NCBI RefSeq assembly: GCF_040687965.1 | Contig: NZ_CP156084.1 | Location: forward strand, 2,976,501 to 3,040,500 | Source: Methylocystis echinoides | GTDB taxonomy: Bacteria; Pseudomonadota; Alphaproteobacteria; Rhizobiales; Beijerinckiaceae | Direction: 5' to 3' | Length of the DNA: 64,000 nt | Part shown: positions 1 through 10,819 of the stretch, one piece after another | Layout of the letters: every line of letters starts with the position of its first letter | Position numbering within the stretch: position 1 is the first letter of the stretch | Position numbers and translations under genes: made by a program | The notes under the pieces: generated by a model | Told to the model about the DNA's origin: nothing | Database searches by the model: none | The model's input: the letters and a program-made list of their open reading frames with translations, nothing else

Positions 1-1302
1 GGCTTCATGCTCCAATATGTCGTCGTGGATCGCCCATTTGCCTGGGGCGTCGGCGATGAAGGAGACATGCTTCGTCTTTCCTGCGGGAATGATGACGCCG
101 TTGCGCCAGTACGGCTCCCAGCCGTCGTCGAGATCGTGAAGAAGCCGCATCGCATGCCCGTGCACATGCATAGCGAGCGGAACCTTGGATTTGTTGACAT
201 AGCCGAGCGTGACGGGCGTTCCGGGTTTCACCCGGAACAGCGGCGGCCCCTCGTAGCCCTTGGTTGCGGCGCCGTTGATCGTCCAGCCGCCGGCGCCGAC
301 GTCGATGGCGAGGTCGACCTTCTTGGCGTTGTTGAGCTTGATTTCCGGCGGCAGCGTCGGATTTTGCGGCAAGGAATAAATGAGGCCGCGCCGTTCGGCC
401 TTGGCTCCCTTGGCCGTCGCCACGAGCAAGTCGCTGTCCGCGCCGCCCCCGCCGCGCAACATGACGCGCGCCTTGGCGCCTTCCGTCGGCGGCATGTCGA
501 AGATGAGTTCGAAGCGCGCGCCGGGCGCGACCGGAATGCTTCGGCGCACCGGCTCGAAAGCGTCGCACGGCTGGCTGTCGATCGCGACGACGAAGGGCTG
601 CACCCCATCGAAGGTCAAAATCATGATGCGGGCGTTGGCGAGATTGGCGAGGCGCAGCCGCACGCGGGAATTGGCTGGAAAGTCGTAGGTCGCCGGCGCC
701 GCCTTGCCGTTGACGGCGAGGAGCGGGCCGATGCGCCCCGCGCCCTGCGCGGCCGCCGCATCGCCGAAGGCCCCTTCGATCTTCCCCTTGGCGTCGAGCC
801 GCCAGTCGTCGAGGACGAGCAGCAGGTCATGGTCGGCGGGCAGGGGCTCCGGCTCATCGACGATCAACAGGCCCTTGAGGCCGCGGCCCATCAATTCGGG
901 CGTCTTGCCGTAGACGCTCGGCCGGTAGCAGAAGAGGCCGGGCTCCGTAAGCTTGCGCCGGTAGTCGAAGGAGCCGCCCGGCGCGACGGCGGGCTGAGTC
1001 AGGGGGGCGACGCCATCCATGGCGTTCTCCCCGCGCAGGCCGTGCCAGTGGATCGAGGCGGGGAGATCGAGCTTGTTGACGAAGTGGACGTTCAGCTCCT
1101 GTCCCTGCTTGTAGCGGAGCACGGGCCCGGGCGAGACGCCGTCGAAGCCGAGAATGTCGGTCTCCCCGGCTGGCGCCAGCGCCGCCATTCCCGGCCGCGC
1201 CTCGAGCGCCCGGGGGCCGAGCGGCGCCGTGGCCCCGGCCGGGAGCGCCAGGACGGTGGCGGCGGCGCCGGAGAGGAAGGCGCGGCGATCGAGCGAGGGC
1301 AT
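1..1302 (-). CDS. Multicopper-oxidase-fold protein with degenerate copper sites (3' end outside window)
   Basis: Translated from an ATG at 1302, the protein starts with a Tat-like leader (DRRAFLSGAAA, residues 5-15), so it is probably exported folded. It has the cupredoxin layout of laccase/CueO-type oxidases, with HWHG at residues 85-88 and HVHGH at 379-383. The other copper motifs are changed. The second motif, normally HxH, reads CYRPS at 125-129. The first His of the third motif is replaced (PLAMHVHGH). The last motif, normally HCHxxxH, reads HDDILEH at 426-432, so the type-1 cysteine is missing. Family membership is clear; blue-copper oxidase activity is doubtful. The reading frame is open to the window edge and the last residues lie outside. 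The gene is transcribed away from tRNA-Leu. Confidence 0.8.
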   Translation of the reverse strand, partial: MPSLDRRAFLSGAAATVLALPAGATAPLGPRALEARPGMAALAPAGETDILGFDGVSPGPVLRYKQGQELNVHFVNKLDLPASIHWHGLRGENAMDGVAPLTQPAVAPGGSFDYRRKLTEPGLFCYRPSVYGKTPELMGRGLKGLLIVDEPEPLPADHDLLLVLDDWRLDAKGKIEGAFGDAAAAQGAGRIGPLLAVNGKAAPATYDFPANSRVRLRLANLANARIMILTFDGVQPFVVAIDSQPCDAFEPVRRSIPVAPGARFELIFDMPPTEGAKARVMLRGGGGADSDLLVATAKGAKAERRGLIYSLPQNPTLPPEIKLNNAKKVDLAIDVGAGGWTINGAATKGYEGPPLFRVKPGTPVTLGYVNKSKVPLAMHVHGHAMRLLHDLDDGWEPYWRNGVIIPAGKTKHVSFIADAPGKWAIHDDILEHEA

Positions 1303-1617
1303 GGGCGGTTCTTCCGTATCTTGGCGGGATTTCCCTATGACCGACGAAATGAGAGGGGGCAACCTAACCGCGCTTCCAGGAGCGCGCAGGCCAGCCTCCG
1401 CTTGCCCGGCAAACCGAGAATCGCTTGCGTGTTCGTCGTCCGGAATTCAGCTTCGCCCCGCTTCCGCGCCGCGCCGGTCGGCCAGCGCGGACTTTAGCGG
1501 CCAGACCCCGAAACGCCTCGTATTTTTTTCGAGCATCCTGCGCCGACCATGCTATAGAGCGGCGCCCGCGCTCGCGGGCGTTCGGGTTTCGCGGCGGGTC
1601 CGAATGGGGCCGCTCTC
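1303..1617. other. Intergenic region upstream of the copper-oxidase-like gene and tRNA-Leu
   Basis: This 315-bp stretch separates the leftward oxidase gene from the rightward tRNA-Leu. No convincing reading frame was found. It must hold the promoters of both flanking genes. The run of T at 1523-1529 followed by TATAGA at 1553-1558 is the only promoter-like signal I could see. Confidence 0.5.
1528..1558 (+). promoter_or_regulatory. Possible promoter for tRNA-Leu
   Basis: A TATAGA hexamer at 1553-1558 could be a -10 box. The best -35 candidate is TTCGAG at 1528-1533, 19 bp upstream, which is a poor match with long spacing. The distance to the tRNA 5' end (60 bp) is reasonable. Weak support. 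Confidence 0.3.
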
Positions 1618-1702
1618 GCGGGCGTGGCGGAACTGGTAGACGCGCCGGATTTAGGTTCCGGTGACGAAAGTCGTGGGGGTTCGACTCCCTCCGCCCGCAC
1701 CA
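1618..1702 (+). tRNA. tRNA-Leu (anticodon UAG)
   Basis: The acceptor stem GCGGGCG pairs perfectly with CGCCCGC before an encoded ACCA end. The anticodon stem CCGGA/TCCGG encloses the loop TTTAGGT, giving anticodon TAG. The long variable arm typical of class II tRNAs is present, and the T-arm reads GGGGGTTCGACTCCCTC. The 85-nt length including CCA fits leucine. The trigger factor gene starts 82 bp downstream on the same strand, the tRNA-Leu/tig order seen in many alphaproteobacteria. Confidence 0.97.
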
Positions 1703-1784
1703 AAGGCCGCAGTTTCGCGGAAATTATCGACATAACCGCCCGGGCGCGCGCCGGCGGCATTGAAGTTGTAGAAGGCGATCGACA

Positions 1785-3134
1785 ATGCAAGTGACGCAAA
1801 CCTCCTCGCAGGGTTTGAAGCAGGAATTCAAGGTCGTGCTGCCGGCGGCGGACCTCGCGGCCAAGCTCGGGGCGCAACTCGCCGAGGTGCAGGCCAAGGC
1901 CCAGATCAAGGGCTTCCGTCCCGGCAAAGCGCCGATCGGCCATCTCAAGAAGCTCTATGGCAAGAGCATCATGGGCGAGGTGCTGCAGGAGGCGGTCAAC
2001 GAGGCCAACCGCAAGATCGTCGAGGATAACGGGCTGCGAATCGCGGTCGAACCCAAGCTCGATTTCCCCGGCGGACAGGACGAGGTGGAGCGCGCGCTGG
2101 CCGCCGAGGGCGATTTCGCCTTCACCGTCACCTTCGAGACCCTGCCGAAGTTCGAAGTCGGCGCGCTCGACGACATTGCGCTCGAGCGCCCCGTCGCCGA
2201 GGTCGGCGATGACGACGTTGACGCCGCTCTCAAGAATCTCGCGGACCGGGTTCAGGAGTTCGAGCCGCGCGCCGAAGGCTCCAAGGCCGAAAAGGGCGAC
2301 AAGCTCACGATCGACTTCACCGGCAGGCTCGACGGCGTGCCCTTCGAAGGGGGCACGGGCGGCGACATCGACATCGTGCTCGGCTCAGGCACCTTTATTC
2401 CGGGTTTCGAGGAGCAGCTCGAGGGCGCCGGCGTCGGCGACCAGCGGCTCGTCAAGGTCAAGTTCCCCGACGACTATTCGGCCGCCCATCTCGCCGGCAA
2501 GGACGCGGAGTTCGACGTGACGGTCAAGGGCGTCGCCGCGCCGAAGGCGATGGAGATCGGCGAGGACCTGGCCAAGAAATACGGCTTCGAGAATTTCGAG
2601 GCGATGAAAACCGCCGTGAAGGGCAATCTCGAAGCGGACTTCCACAAGGTCTCGCGCGACCGCCTGAAGCGCGCCCTGCTGGACGCGCTCGACGGCCGTT
2701 ATTCTTTCGAACTGCCCGAAACGCTCGTCGAGCAGGAGTTCAACAACATCTGGCAGCAGCATGAGGCCGAGGCCCGCCGCAGCGGCCAGCCGCTCGCTGA
2801 GGAAGGCAAGACCGAAGAAGAGACGCGCGCCGAGTTCCGCAAGATCGCCGAGCGTCGCGTGCGCCTTGGCCTCGTTCTTGCTGAAATCGGCCAGAACGCC
2901 GGCGTGAAGGTCGAGGACAAGGATCTGACCGAGGCGCTGGTCGAGCGCGCCCGAATGTTCCCGGGCCAGGAAAAGCAGGTCTGGGATTTCTACCGCAACA
3001 ACGAGCAGGCGCTCGCTCAGCTGCGCGCGCCGATCTATGAAGAGCGCGTCGTCGATCACATCTCCAAGCTGATCAAGATCACGGACAAGCCCGTGACCAA
3101 GGACGAGCTCTTCAAGGAAGAGGATGAAGCGTAA
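1785..3134 (+). CDS. tig: Trigger factor, ribosome-associated chaperone
   Basis: The 449-residue product has the normal length and three-domain layout of trigger factor. The N-terminal ribosome-binding domain carries the signature FRPGKAP at residues 44-50, which docks on ribosomal protein L23. A FKBP-type prolyl isomerase domain lies at about 160-245 (DKLTIDFTGRLDG, FIPGFEEQLEG). The rest is the helical, acidic chaperone domain that cradles nascent chains. It lies just downstream of tRNA-Leu and 109 bp upstream of clpP, the usual folding/proteolysis pairing. The ATG at 1785 is the only sensible start. Confidence 0.97.
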   Translation: MQVTQTSSQGLKQEFKVVLPAADLAAKLGAQLAEVQAKAQIKGFRPGKAPIGHLKKLYGKSIMGEVLQEAVNEANRKIVEDNGLRIAVEPKLDFPGGQDEVERALAAEGDFAFTVTFETLPKFEVGALDDIALERPVAEVGDDDVDAALKNLADRVQEFEPRAEGSKAEKGDKLTIDFTGRLDGVPFEGGTGGDIDIVLGSGTFIPGFEEQLEGAGVGDQRLVKVKFPDDYSAAHLAGKDAEFDVTVKGVAAPKAMEIGEDLAKKYGFENFEAMKTAVKGNLEADFHKVSRDRLKRALLDALDGRYSFELPETLVEQEFNNIWQQHEAEARRSGQPLAEEGKTEEETRAEFRKIAERRVRLGLVLAEIGQNAGVKVEDKDLTEALVERARMFPGQEKQVWDFYRNNEQALAQLRAPIYEERVVDHISKLIKITDKPVTKDELFKEEDEA

Positions 3135-3243
3135 GCTTCGTTTGCGTCCCGTCGCGCTCCGGCATATGACGGGACAATGATATGGACGGCGGGGGGCGGC
3201 CTCCGCCGGCAAGGCCGTGCGGCGGTCTTAGGAAGGCGATGCG

Positions 3244-3876
3244 ATGCGTGATCCGATCGAGGTCTACAACCAGTATCTCATTCCCCAGGTGATCGAAAAC
3301 ACGTCGCGAGGCGAGCGCGGGTTCGACATCTATTCGCGTCTTCTGCGCGAGCGGATCATCTTTCTTACCGGGCCGGTCGAAGACCATATGGCTTCGGTGA
3401 TCATCGCGCAGCTCTTGTTCCTGGAATCGGAAAATCCGAAGAAGGAAATCTCGCTCTACATCAACTCGCCGGGCGGCGTGGTGACGGCGGGCCTCGCCAT
3501 CTACGATACGATGCAGTTCATCAAGCCCAAGGTTTCGACGCTCTGCGTCGGGCAGGCGGCGTCGATGGGCTCGCTGCTGCTCTGCGCCGGCGAGGCGGGG
3601 CTGCGCTTCGCGCTGCCGAACGCCCGCGTGATGCTGCATCAGCCGTCTGGCGGCTTTCAGGGCCAGGCCTCCGACATTCAGCGCCACGCAGAGGACATCC
3701 TCAAGGTCAAGAAGCGGTTGAATGACATCTACGTCCGCCACACCGGCAAGGACTATGACCTGATCGAGCGCACGCTCGACCGCGATCATTTCATGTCGGC
3801 GGAGGAGGCCAAGGCGTTCGGCATTGTCGACAGCGTGCAGGAGAAGCGCGCCGAGAGCGAGACAGAAGCCAAGTAA
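3244..3876 (+). CDS. clpP: ATP-dependent Clp protease proteolytic subunit
   Basis: ClpP forms the tetradecameric serine-protease chamber fed by ClpX or ClpA. The 210-residue product has the catalytic Ser107 in GQAASMG, His132 in MLHQPSGG and a likely Asp181 in LDRDHFMS. The glycine-rich substrate-binding strand INSPGG is at 73-78. A short N-terminal propeptide is expected to be removed. It follows tig. In most alphaproteobacteria clpX and lon come next, but here the next gene is pccA, so the usual cluster is broken. Confidence 0.97.
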   Translation: MRDPIEVYNQYLIPQVIENTSRGERGFDIYSRLLRERIIFLTGPVEDHMASVIIAQLLFLESENPKKEISLYINSPGGVVTAGLAIYDTMQFIKPKVSTLCVGQAASMGSLLLCAGEAGLRFALPNARVMLHQPSGGFQGQASDIQRHAEDILKVKKRLNDIYVRHTGKDYDLIERTLDRDHFMSAEEAKAFGIVDSVQEKRAESETEAK

Positions 3877-3966
3877 AATTCAAAAGGGAGAGGCGCGGAA
3901 CCGCTATCGATCAGAATAGCCGCCGCGCCGGAGCGTCCGAGGATCGAAAGGGCAATTGGGGCTCGC

Positions 3967-5976
<2,010 letters not shown>

Positions 5977-6238
5977 GGCGGCTGCGCGGCAGGCGTCTCG
6001 AAGCACGAGGGCGTCTGTTGCGATTTGTCAGCGGTCCATCACCGATTCCGTCAGCGGGGCGAGCGTCATCCACGCGACGCGAACCGTCGAAATGAACGCG
6101 CCATATACCGGACAGTCACCGGCGCAGACCACCTGAGGCTTCCGCCAGGTCGGCCGCCAGGACGGTTGCGGGCGCCTTTCAAAGACATTCTTTTTAGTCT
6201 ATAAGATTAGTGGACAAAAAAATTGACAGGGGGGCGAT

Positions 6239-6394
6239 GTGGTTCCTTTTTCGAAGATCGTGCCGATCGCGTTTTGGATTTGCTTCCTGGCGCTCGGCTT
6301 CGTGACCAGCCTCGGCGGTCCGAGCAAGCAGCCGGCGTCGCCGCGTGACGTTGTCGCCGAAACCGAGCCGAGAAGCGGCAGGGCTGCGGATTAA
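6239..6394 (+). CDS. Tiny single-helix membrane protein, paralogue of the one at 25743-25949
   Basis: This 51-residue frame starts with GTG at 6239, five bases after an AGGGGGG ribosome-binding site. It begins VVPFSKIVP and has one hydrophobic helix (AFWICFLALGFVTS) followed by a polar, proline- and charge-rich tail ending at TAA 6392-6394. A second protein at 25743-25949 shares about 20 of 26 aligned residues through SKIVP-x-AFW and FLALGFVTS. That match makes both frames very likely real. It meets the end of the efflux adaptor gene tail to tail with a 4-bp overlap. Function unknown. Confidence 0.75.
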   Translation: MVPFSKIVPIAFWICFLALGFVTSLGGPSKQPASPRDVVAETEPRSGRAAD

Positions 6395-7632
6395 TCCGCC
6401 GCCGCCGCGCATGCGCCGTCGCCGGCGTTAGCCCCGCCGACGAGATTTTCCCGCACGATCTTTTGCGCGCGCGCGCGCGCCTCTTCGAGGTCCTTGTCGA
6501 AGACCTCGGTTGCATATTCGCCGGCGGCCGTCTTCACGATGGACTCGTTCATCGTCTTGGGTTCGGCGCTCACATTAATCGAGGTGACCGTCGAAAGCCC
6601 CGGCCGCAATGGGGTTTTCTTCAGCTCCTCGGGATCGATGGCGATGCGCACCGGCACCCGCTGCACGATGCGGATGAAATTGCCGGTGGCGTTGTCCGGG
6701 GGCAGGGTCGCGAAGACGCTGCCCGAGCCGGGCACGAGACCCTCGACCGTGCCATGGAACAGCGCGCTCGATCCGTAGAGATCGACCTTGATCAGCGCTG
6801 GCTGGCCGGGGCGAATCCGCTCCATGCGGTTTTCCCACAGATTGGCTTCGACCCAGAGGTGGTCGAGCGGCACGATATTCATGATCTGGTCGCCGGGGCG
6901 CACGCGCTGGCCGACCTGCACGCGCCGCTTGGCGACATAACCCGTCGCCGGAGCGCGAATGTTTTGGCGCAAATATTCAATATAGGCGTCATTGAAGCGC
7001 GCCTTGGCGAGTTCGATGTCCGGGTGTTTGACGAGCTCTACGCCGCCGACGCGCGATTCGATCGCCTGATATTCGGCGCGCGCCTCGCGCAGATCCGCTT
7101 CTTGCGCAGCGAGCGTATCCTCGGTGTTCTGCAGAATTTGTCCCGAAGCGGCGCCGCTCGTCGCGGCCTTGCGATACCGCGCGAGATCGTGGCGCGTCCG
7201 CTCGCGGACCGCGGCGCGCGCGCCGATCTTCTGACAGACCTGACGGCGGTTGGCGTAGAGCGCGCCGACATTGCGCACGGCGCGGGCAAGCTCGGCCTCG
7301 GCCTGGCCCAGCGCGGCCCGCGCACGTTGGGCGTCGAGCTGGATCAACACGTCGCCTTTCTTGACGAGCTGCGTTTCCTCCGCGAGCACCTTGGCGACGA
7401 CGCCGGTCGCGTCCGCCTGCACGGGAATGATGTTGCCGGAGACGAAGGCGTTGTCGGTCGTCACCCAGTCGCGGTCATAAGTGAACCAGCGAAAGGCCGT
7501 GACCAAAACCCCGATGCCGACGCCGACGGCCAGCGCCTTGAGCAGGAAAGCGCGCCGTGCGCGGATGGTCTTGCGCGACAGGGGCGGGGCGCTTCCAATC
7601 GCCCGCGGCGCGTCTGTCTCTTCTGAAGCCAA
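6391..7632 (-). CDS. HlyD/EmrA-type membrane fusion protein of an efflux pump
   Basis: The 413-residue periplasmic adaptor links an inner-membrane MFS pump to an outer-membrane channel. It has one N-terminal membrane helix (about residues 27-47), the lipoyl half-motifs (VQADATGVVAKVL and IRAPATGYVAKR) on each side of a long coiled-coil hairpin, and a beta-barrel domain with the PGQPALIKVDLY pattern. The order MFS, NodT-type channel, adaptor is transcribed leftward with junctions of 1-2 bp, so it is one operon. Substrate cannot be told from sequence; drug or aromatic-compound export is typical. Confidence 0.9.
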   Translation of the reverse strand: MASEETDAPRAIGSAPPLSRKTIRARRAFLLKALAVGVGIGVLVTAFRWFTYDRDWVTTDNAFVSGNIIPVQADATGVVAKVLAEETQLVKKGDVLIQLDAQRARAALGQAEAELARAVRNVGALYANRRQVCQKIGARAAVRERTRHDLARYRKAATSGAASGQILQNTEDTLAAQEADLREARAEYQAIESRVGGVELVKHPDIELAKARFNDAYIEYLRQNIRAPATGYVAKRRVQVGQRVRPGDQIMNIVPLDHLWVEANLWENRMERIRPGQPALIKVDLYGSSALFHGTVEGLVPGSGSVFATLPPDNATGNFIRIVQRVPVRIAIDPEELKKTPLRPGLSTVTSINVSAEPKTMNESIVKTAAGEYATEVFDKDLEEARARAQKIVRENLVGGANAGDGACAAAAD

Positions 7633-7634
7633 AT

Positions 7635-9221
7635 TCAGCCTCCCCCGAGCGATTGCACGGCGTCGACGACCGGTGTGATCGGATCGGTCTCCGGCGCGGG
7701 TCTGGGCTCATAGGCCTGCGGTCCCGCGTCATAGCCGCCGCCGAGCGCCTGGAAAAGGTCCACCGTCGAGACGAATTTGTCGCCCTCGAGGCCGCGCTGG
7801 ATAAAGACGGCGTCGAGCATGTCGGCGTATTCCTGCACATATTCGCGCCGGTCGCGCAGCCCGTCGCGCAGCCTGATGCGCGCCAGCTCGACTTCGGCGC
7901 GACGGGCCTTGATGAACCGCGACTGCGACTCGTATTCGGATTTGAAGCGTTTGAGATTGACCAGCGCGTCGGCGACCTGCTGCGCGGCCGTTAGAAGCGT
8001 CTCGTTATAGGTGTCCACGGCCTGATCGTAATCCGCCCGCTGCACTTCGAGATTTCCGGTCAGCTTGCCGCCCTGGAAGATCGGCAGATGCAGGCCGGGC
8101 GTGACGCTATAGACCATGGCGCCCGGGTTAAAGAGGTAGCCGCCGAGCTTGGCGAATTGGGTCGACGTGACCGAGGCTTCGAGCCCCGCCGACACGGAAA
8201 GGTCGATTGAGGGCAGAAACAGCGCCTTGGCCGCATGAATGCGATCGGCCCAGGCCTCTGCGCGCCGCAGCGCCGCCATCAGATCCGGGCGATGCGCAAG
8301 AAGCTCGATCGGCAGACGCTGGGGCAGCGCCGGCTGCACCGGGGCGACCTTCTTCCTGGCCTCGAAGAGGCCGCGCGCGACGTCCGGGCCTTCGCCCATC
8401 AGTCGGGCGAGGGCGTTCTCCTGAATGGAAATGGCCGCTGTCAGCGCCGCTTCGCGCCGCACCGCGGCTTCCTCGTTGCTGCGGGCGATCTGGACGAAGT
8501 CGAGCGCCTCGATGCCGGTCGCGTAGCGCGTCTCGGCGAGCTGGCGCAGTTCGCGCCGCAGGCCGGTCAGCTCCTTTGCGAGCTTGAGCTGTTCGGCGAG
8601 CACGAATCCACGCAGATAGGCCCGCGCGACGCTCGTCGTGAGCAGCAGCCGGGTCTGCTCCAATTCGCCCGCCTGCGCCAGCGCGTCGCCGATTGCGGCG
8701 TCGAGCAAGGCGCGGTTCTTGCCCCAGAAATCCAGCTCCCATTTCGCCGAAATGGGGTTGAGGAAAGCCGCCGATTTCTCGAGTCCGCCCTGGCGGGGAT
8801 TGAGCCCGGCCGCGACGCCGCGCTCGGCGTAGCGATATTGCTTGTAGGTGAGATCGGCCTCGACATAGGGCGTTAAACGCGAACTCGCGATGTCGACGGC
8901 GGCCTCGGCCTCTTTGAGCGTGTCGGCGGCTTTGCGAAGGTTCTGATTGTCGATGAGCGCCTTTTCCATGATGCGGTCGAGGTCCGCGCTGCGGAAAGCC
9001 CGCCACCACTGCTGGCCGGGCCAGCCTTTTTCGCTGCTGACGCTTTTCACGCCGGAGGCCGCGATGGTGCGGCTCATGGAGGGGACCTCCATGAATTCCG
9101 CGCGCTGGTCCTGGGCGGTCGGCATGCAGCCGGCGAGCGCGAGCGCCAGCGGCGCGGCGGCAAGGGCCCCGCGCCGCGCCAACGGGCGTCGTGGTTGATA
9201 AAGTCGCATGCGCGCGCGCAT
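7635..9221 (-). CDS. NodT-family outer membrane efflux lipoprotein
   Basis: The 528-residue protein is a TolC-like channel of the RND/EmrAB tripartite type. It has a lipoprotein signal with the lipobox LALAGC (Cys32) and the two OEP repeats of long helices. The chosen ATG at 9221 shares one base with the stop of the upstream MFS gene (TGATG), implying translational coupling; a second ATG four codons later (9209) is also possible. Reading the frame further upstream would run into the MFS gene and is not justified. It ends 2 bp before the adaptor gene. Confidence 0.9.
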   Translation of the reverse strand: MRARMRLYQPRRPLARRGALAAAPLALALAGCMPTAQDQRAEFMEVPSMSRTIAASGVKSVSSEKGWPGQQWWRAFRSADLDRIMEKALIDNQNLRKAADTLKEAEAAVDIASSRLTPYVEADLTYKQYRYAERGVAAGLNPRQGGLEKSAAFLNPISAKWELDFWGKNRALLDAAIGDALAQAGELEQTRLLLTTSVARAYLRGFVLAEQLKLAKELTGLRRELRQLAETRYATGIEALDFVQIARSNEEAAVRREAALTAAISIQENALARLMGEGPDVARGLFEARKKVAPVQPALPQRLPIELLAHRPDLMAALRRAEAWADRIHAAKALFLPSIDLSVSAGLEASVTSTQFAKLGGYLFNPGAMVYSVTPGLHLPIFQGGKLTGNLEVQRADYDQAVDTYNETLLTAAQQVADALVNLKRFKSEYESQSRFIKARRAEVELARIRLRDGLRDRREYVQEYADMLDAVFIQRGLEGDKFVSTVDLFQALGGGYDAGPQAYEPRPAPETDPITPVVDAVQSLGGG

Positions 9222-10819
9222 CAGTGGTCCGCCGTCACGGCCGCTCTGCTCTCGATCTTCGTTTTGGCCGTCGCTTGCGCGGCATAGGCCGAAGGCTCCT
9301 TTTTGAGCCGGGCGAACCAGACCAGGACGCCCAACAGGAACATGATACAGGCGCCGAGAAGGAAGGCGTCGTTTAAGGCGAGAATGCCCGCCTGCTGGCG
9401 GATCAATCGCGCAATCTGCCGGCGGGCGACCGATTCGGACATGCCCAGCGACTGTAATTGTTGGGTCAGGGCGGAGAGCGTGTCCAGAGACGCGTAACGC
9501 CGGCCGCCGAGATATTCCGACAAATTGAGTTGATGCCATGGCGTGCGGCGAAAATAAACCACGCTTTGAAAGGCGATGCCGATGGCGCCGCCGACGAGGC
9601 GAAACAGCAGAAACTCCTCGGCGGCGCGTTTGTAGGTCTTGCCGGTGAGCCCATAGGTCGCGAGCGTCGACGTCGGGGCTGAGAGCGCGGCGACGCAAAA
9701 GCCGAGGAAAATGACCGGGATGACCAGCGCGTCGAACGAGGCGTGCTTGTCGAAGAGGCCGAGCCAGGTCAACACCACCGATGAACACATGCACATGAGG
9801 CAGATGACGAGCCGAACGTCGATCTTCTTGGAGATTTCATACATGACCGCCGCCAGCGGCAGGCCGGCGATCATCATGGTCAGATAGACGTGGCCGGCGA
9901 TCGACGATGTGTAGCCGAGCAGGATCTGCATCTGTACGGAAAGAAGCGACATCAGCCCCTGAATGGTCAGGAAGCCGAAGAAGCCCGAAAGCACTCCCAT
10001 GGCGTAACTCGACCGCGCGAACAGGCGCACGTCGATGATCGGATGACGCTCGCCCCATTCCCAGACGACGAAAGCCGGAATTGCGACGGCGACGAGAATA
10101 GCGTCCGCCGACAAAAGCGACGAGTCGAGCCAGTCGAAGTCGTTGCCCAGACTGAAGATCATCTGCACGCAGATCAATATGACGGCGAGCAGCGCAAAGC
10201 CGACGGCGTCGAAACGCACGATCTTGCGCTCGTAGCTGCGGCCATAGAGCAGCGCGCCGACAGTGGCCGAGATCAGAAAGCCGATTGTCGCATTGGCGTA
10301 AAAGAGCCAGCGCCAGGAAAAATATTCGGCCCAGAAGCCACCCAGAAAAACGGCGAGCGTATAGGGCAGAATGCCGAGCGCGGCCCAATAGCCGAGGCCG
10401 ATCCGGTATTGCTTCTCGGGCAGTTCGCCGAGCGCCGCCGCCTGGCTGACGACGGCGAGGAAGCCGCCGAAGACGCCAAAGACGAAACGCGTCGGCGCAT
10501 ACATGAAGACCGAAAAGCTCGAGACGCAGATCAGCGAGGTGATCGCGTAGCCGAGATAGCCAAGAGTGAGAACGCGATAGTCGCCGTAACGGCCCGAGAG
10601 GATGCGCGCCAACGGCACGCCGAGCGCGACGCCGATGAGGTAGAAGGTCGTTCCCCAGGCGGCGTAACTCGGCGTTACGCCCTCGAGCGAGCCCGCCGAA
10701 TAGGGGGTGAGGACGCTGTGGCCCGAGACATTGGACAAGACGTCGACATATCCCACGCCGAGCGCGAGGAGGAGCAGCAGAAGCCTGCCGCCGGTCAGCC
10801 GGTCGAATGAGGCCGTCAT
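9221..10819 (-). CDS. MFS drug exporter, DHA2/EmrB type
   Basis: This 532-residue inner-membrane transporter has about 14 hydrophobic segments, the number expected of the DHA2 (EmrB/QacA) proton-antiport family. The family pattern LARILSGRYGDYRV is seen after the second helix and the PYTLAVFLGGF segment resembles motif C. It is the first gene of the leftward efflux operon. An NhaR-like LysR regulator is divergently transcribed on its right, a common arrangement in which the regulator controls the pump. The C-terminal tail is short and polar. Confidence 0.9.
   Translation of the reverse strand: MTASFDRLTGGRLLLLLLALGVGYVDVLSNVSGHSVLTPYSAGSLEGVTPSYAAWGTTFYLIGVALGVPLARILSGRYGDYRVLTLGYLGYAITSLICVSSFSVFMYAPTRFVFGVFGGFLAVVSQAAALGELPEKQYRIGLGYWAALGILPYTLAVFLGGFWAEYFSWRWLFYANATIGFLISATVGALLYGRSYERKIVRFDAVGFALLAVILICVQMIFSLGNDFDWLDSSLLSADAILVAVAIPAFVVWEWGERHPIIDVRLFARSSYAMGVLSGFFGFLTIQGLMSLLSVQMQILLGYTSSIAGHVYLTMMIAGLPLAAVMYEISKKIDVRLVICLMCMCSSVVLTWLGLFDKHASFDALVIPVIFLGFCVAALSAPTSTLATYGLTGKTYKRAAEEFLLFRLVGGAIGIAFQSVVYFRRTPWHQLNLSEYLGGRRYASLDTLSALTQQLQSLGMSESVARRQIARLIRQQAGILALNDAFLLGACIMFLLGVLVWFARLKKEPSAYAAQATAKTKIESRAAVTADH

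Noticed and set aside
9222..9794. In-frame extension of the NodT-type gene upstream to 9794
   Set aside because: It would lie inside the MFS gene and move the lipoprotein signal to the middle of the protein.
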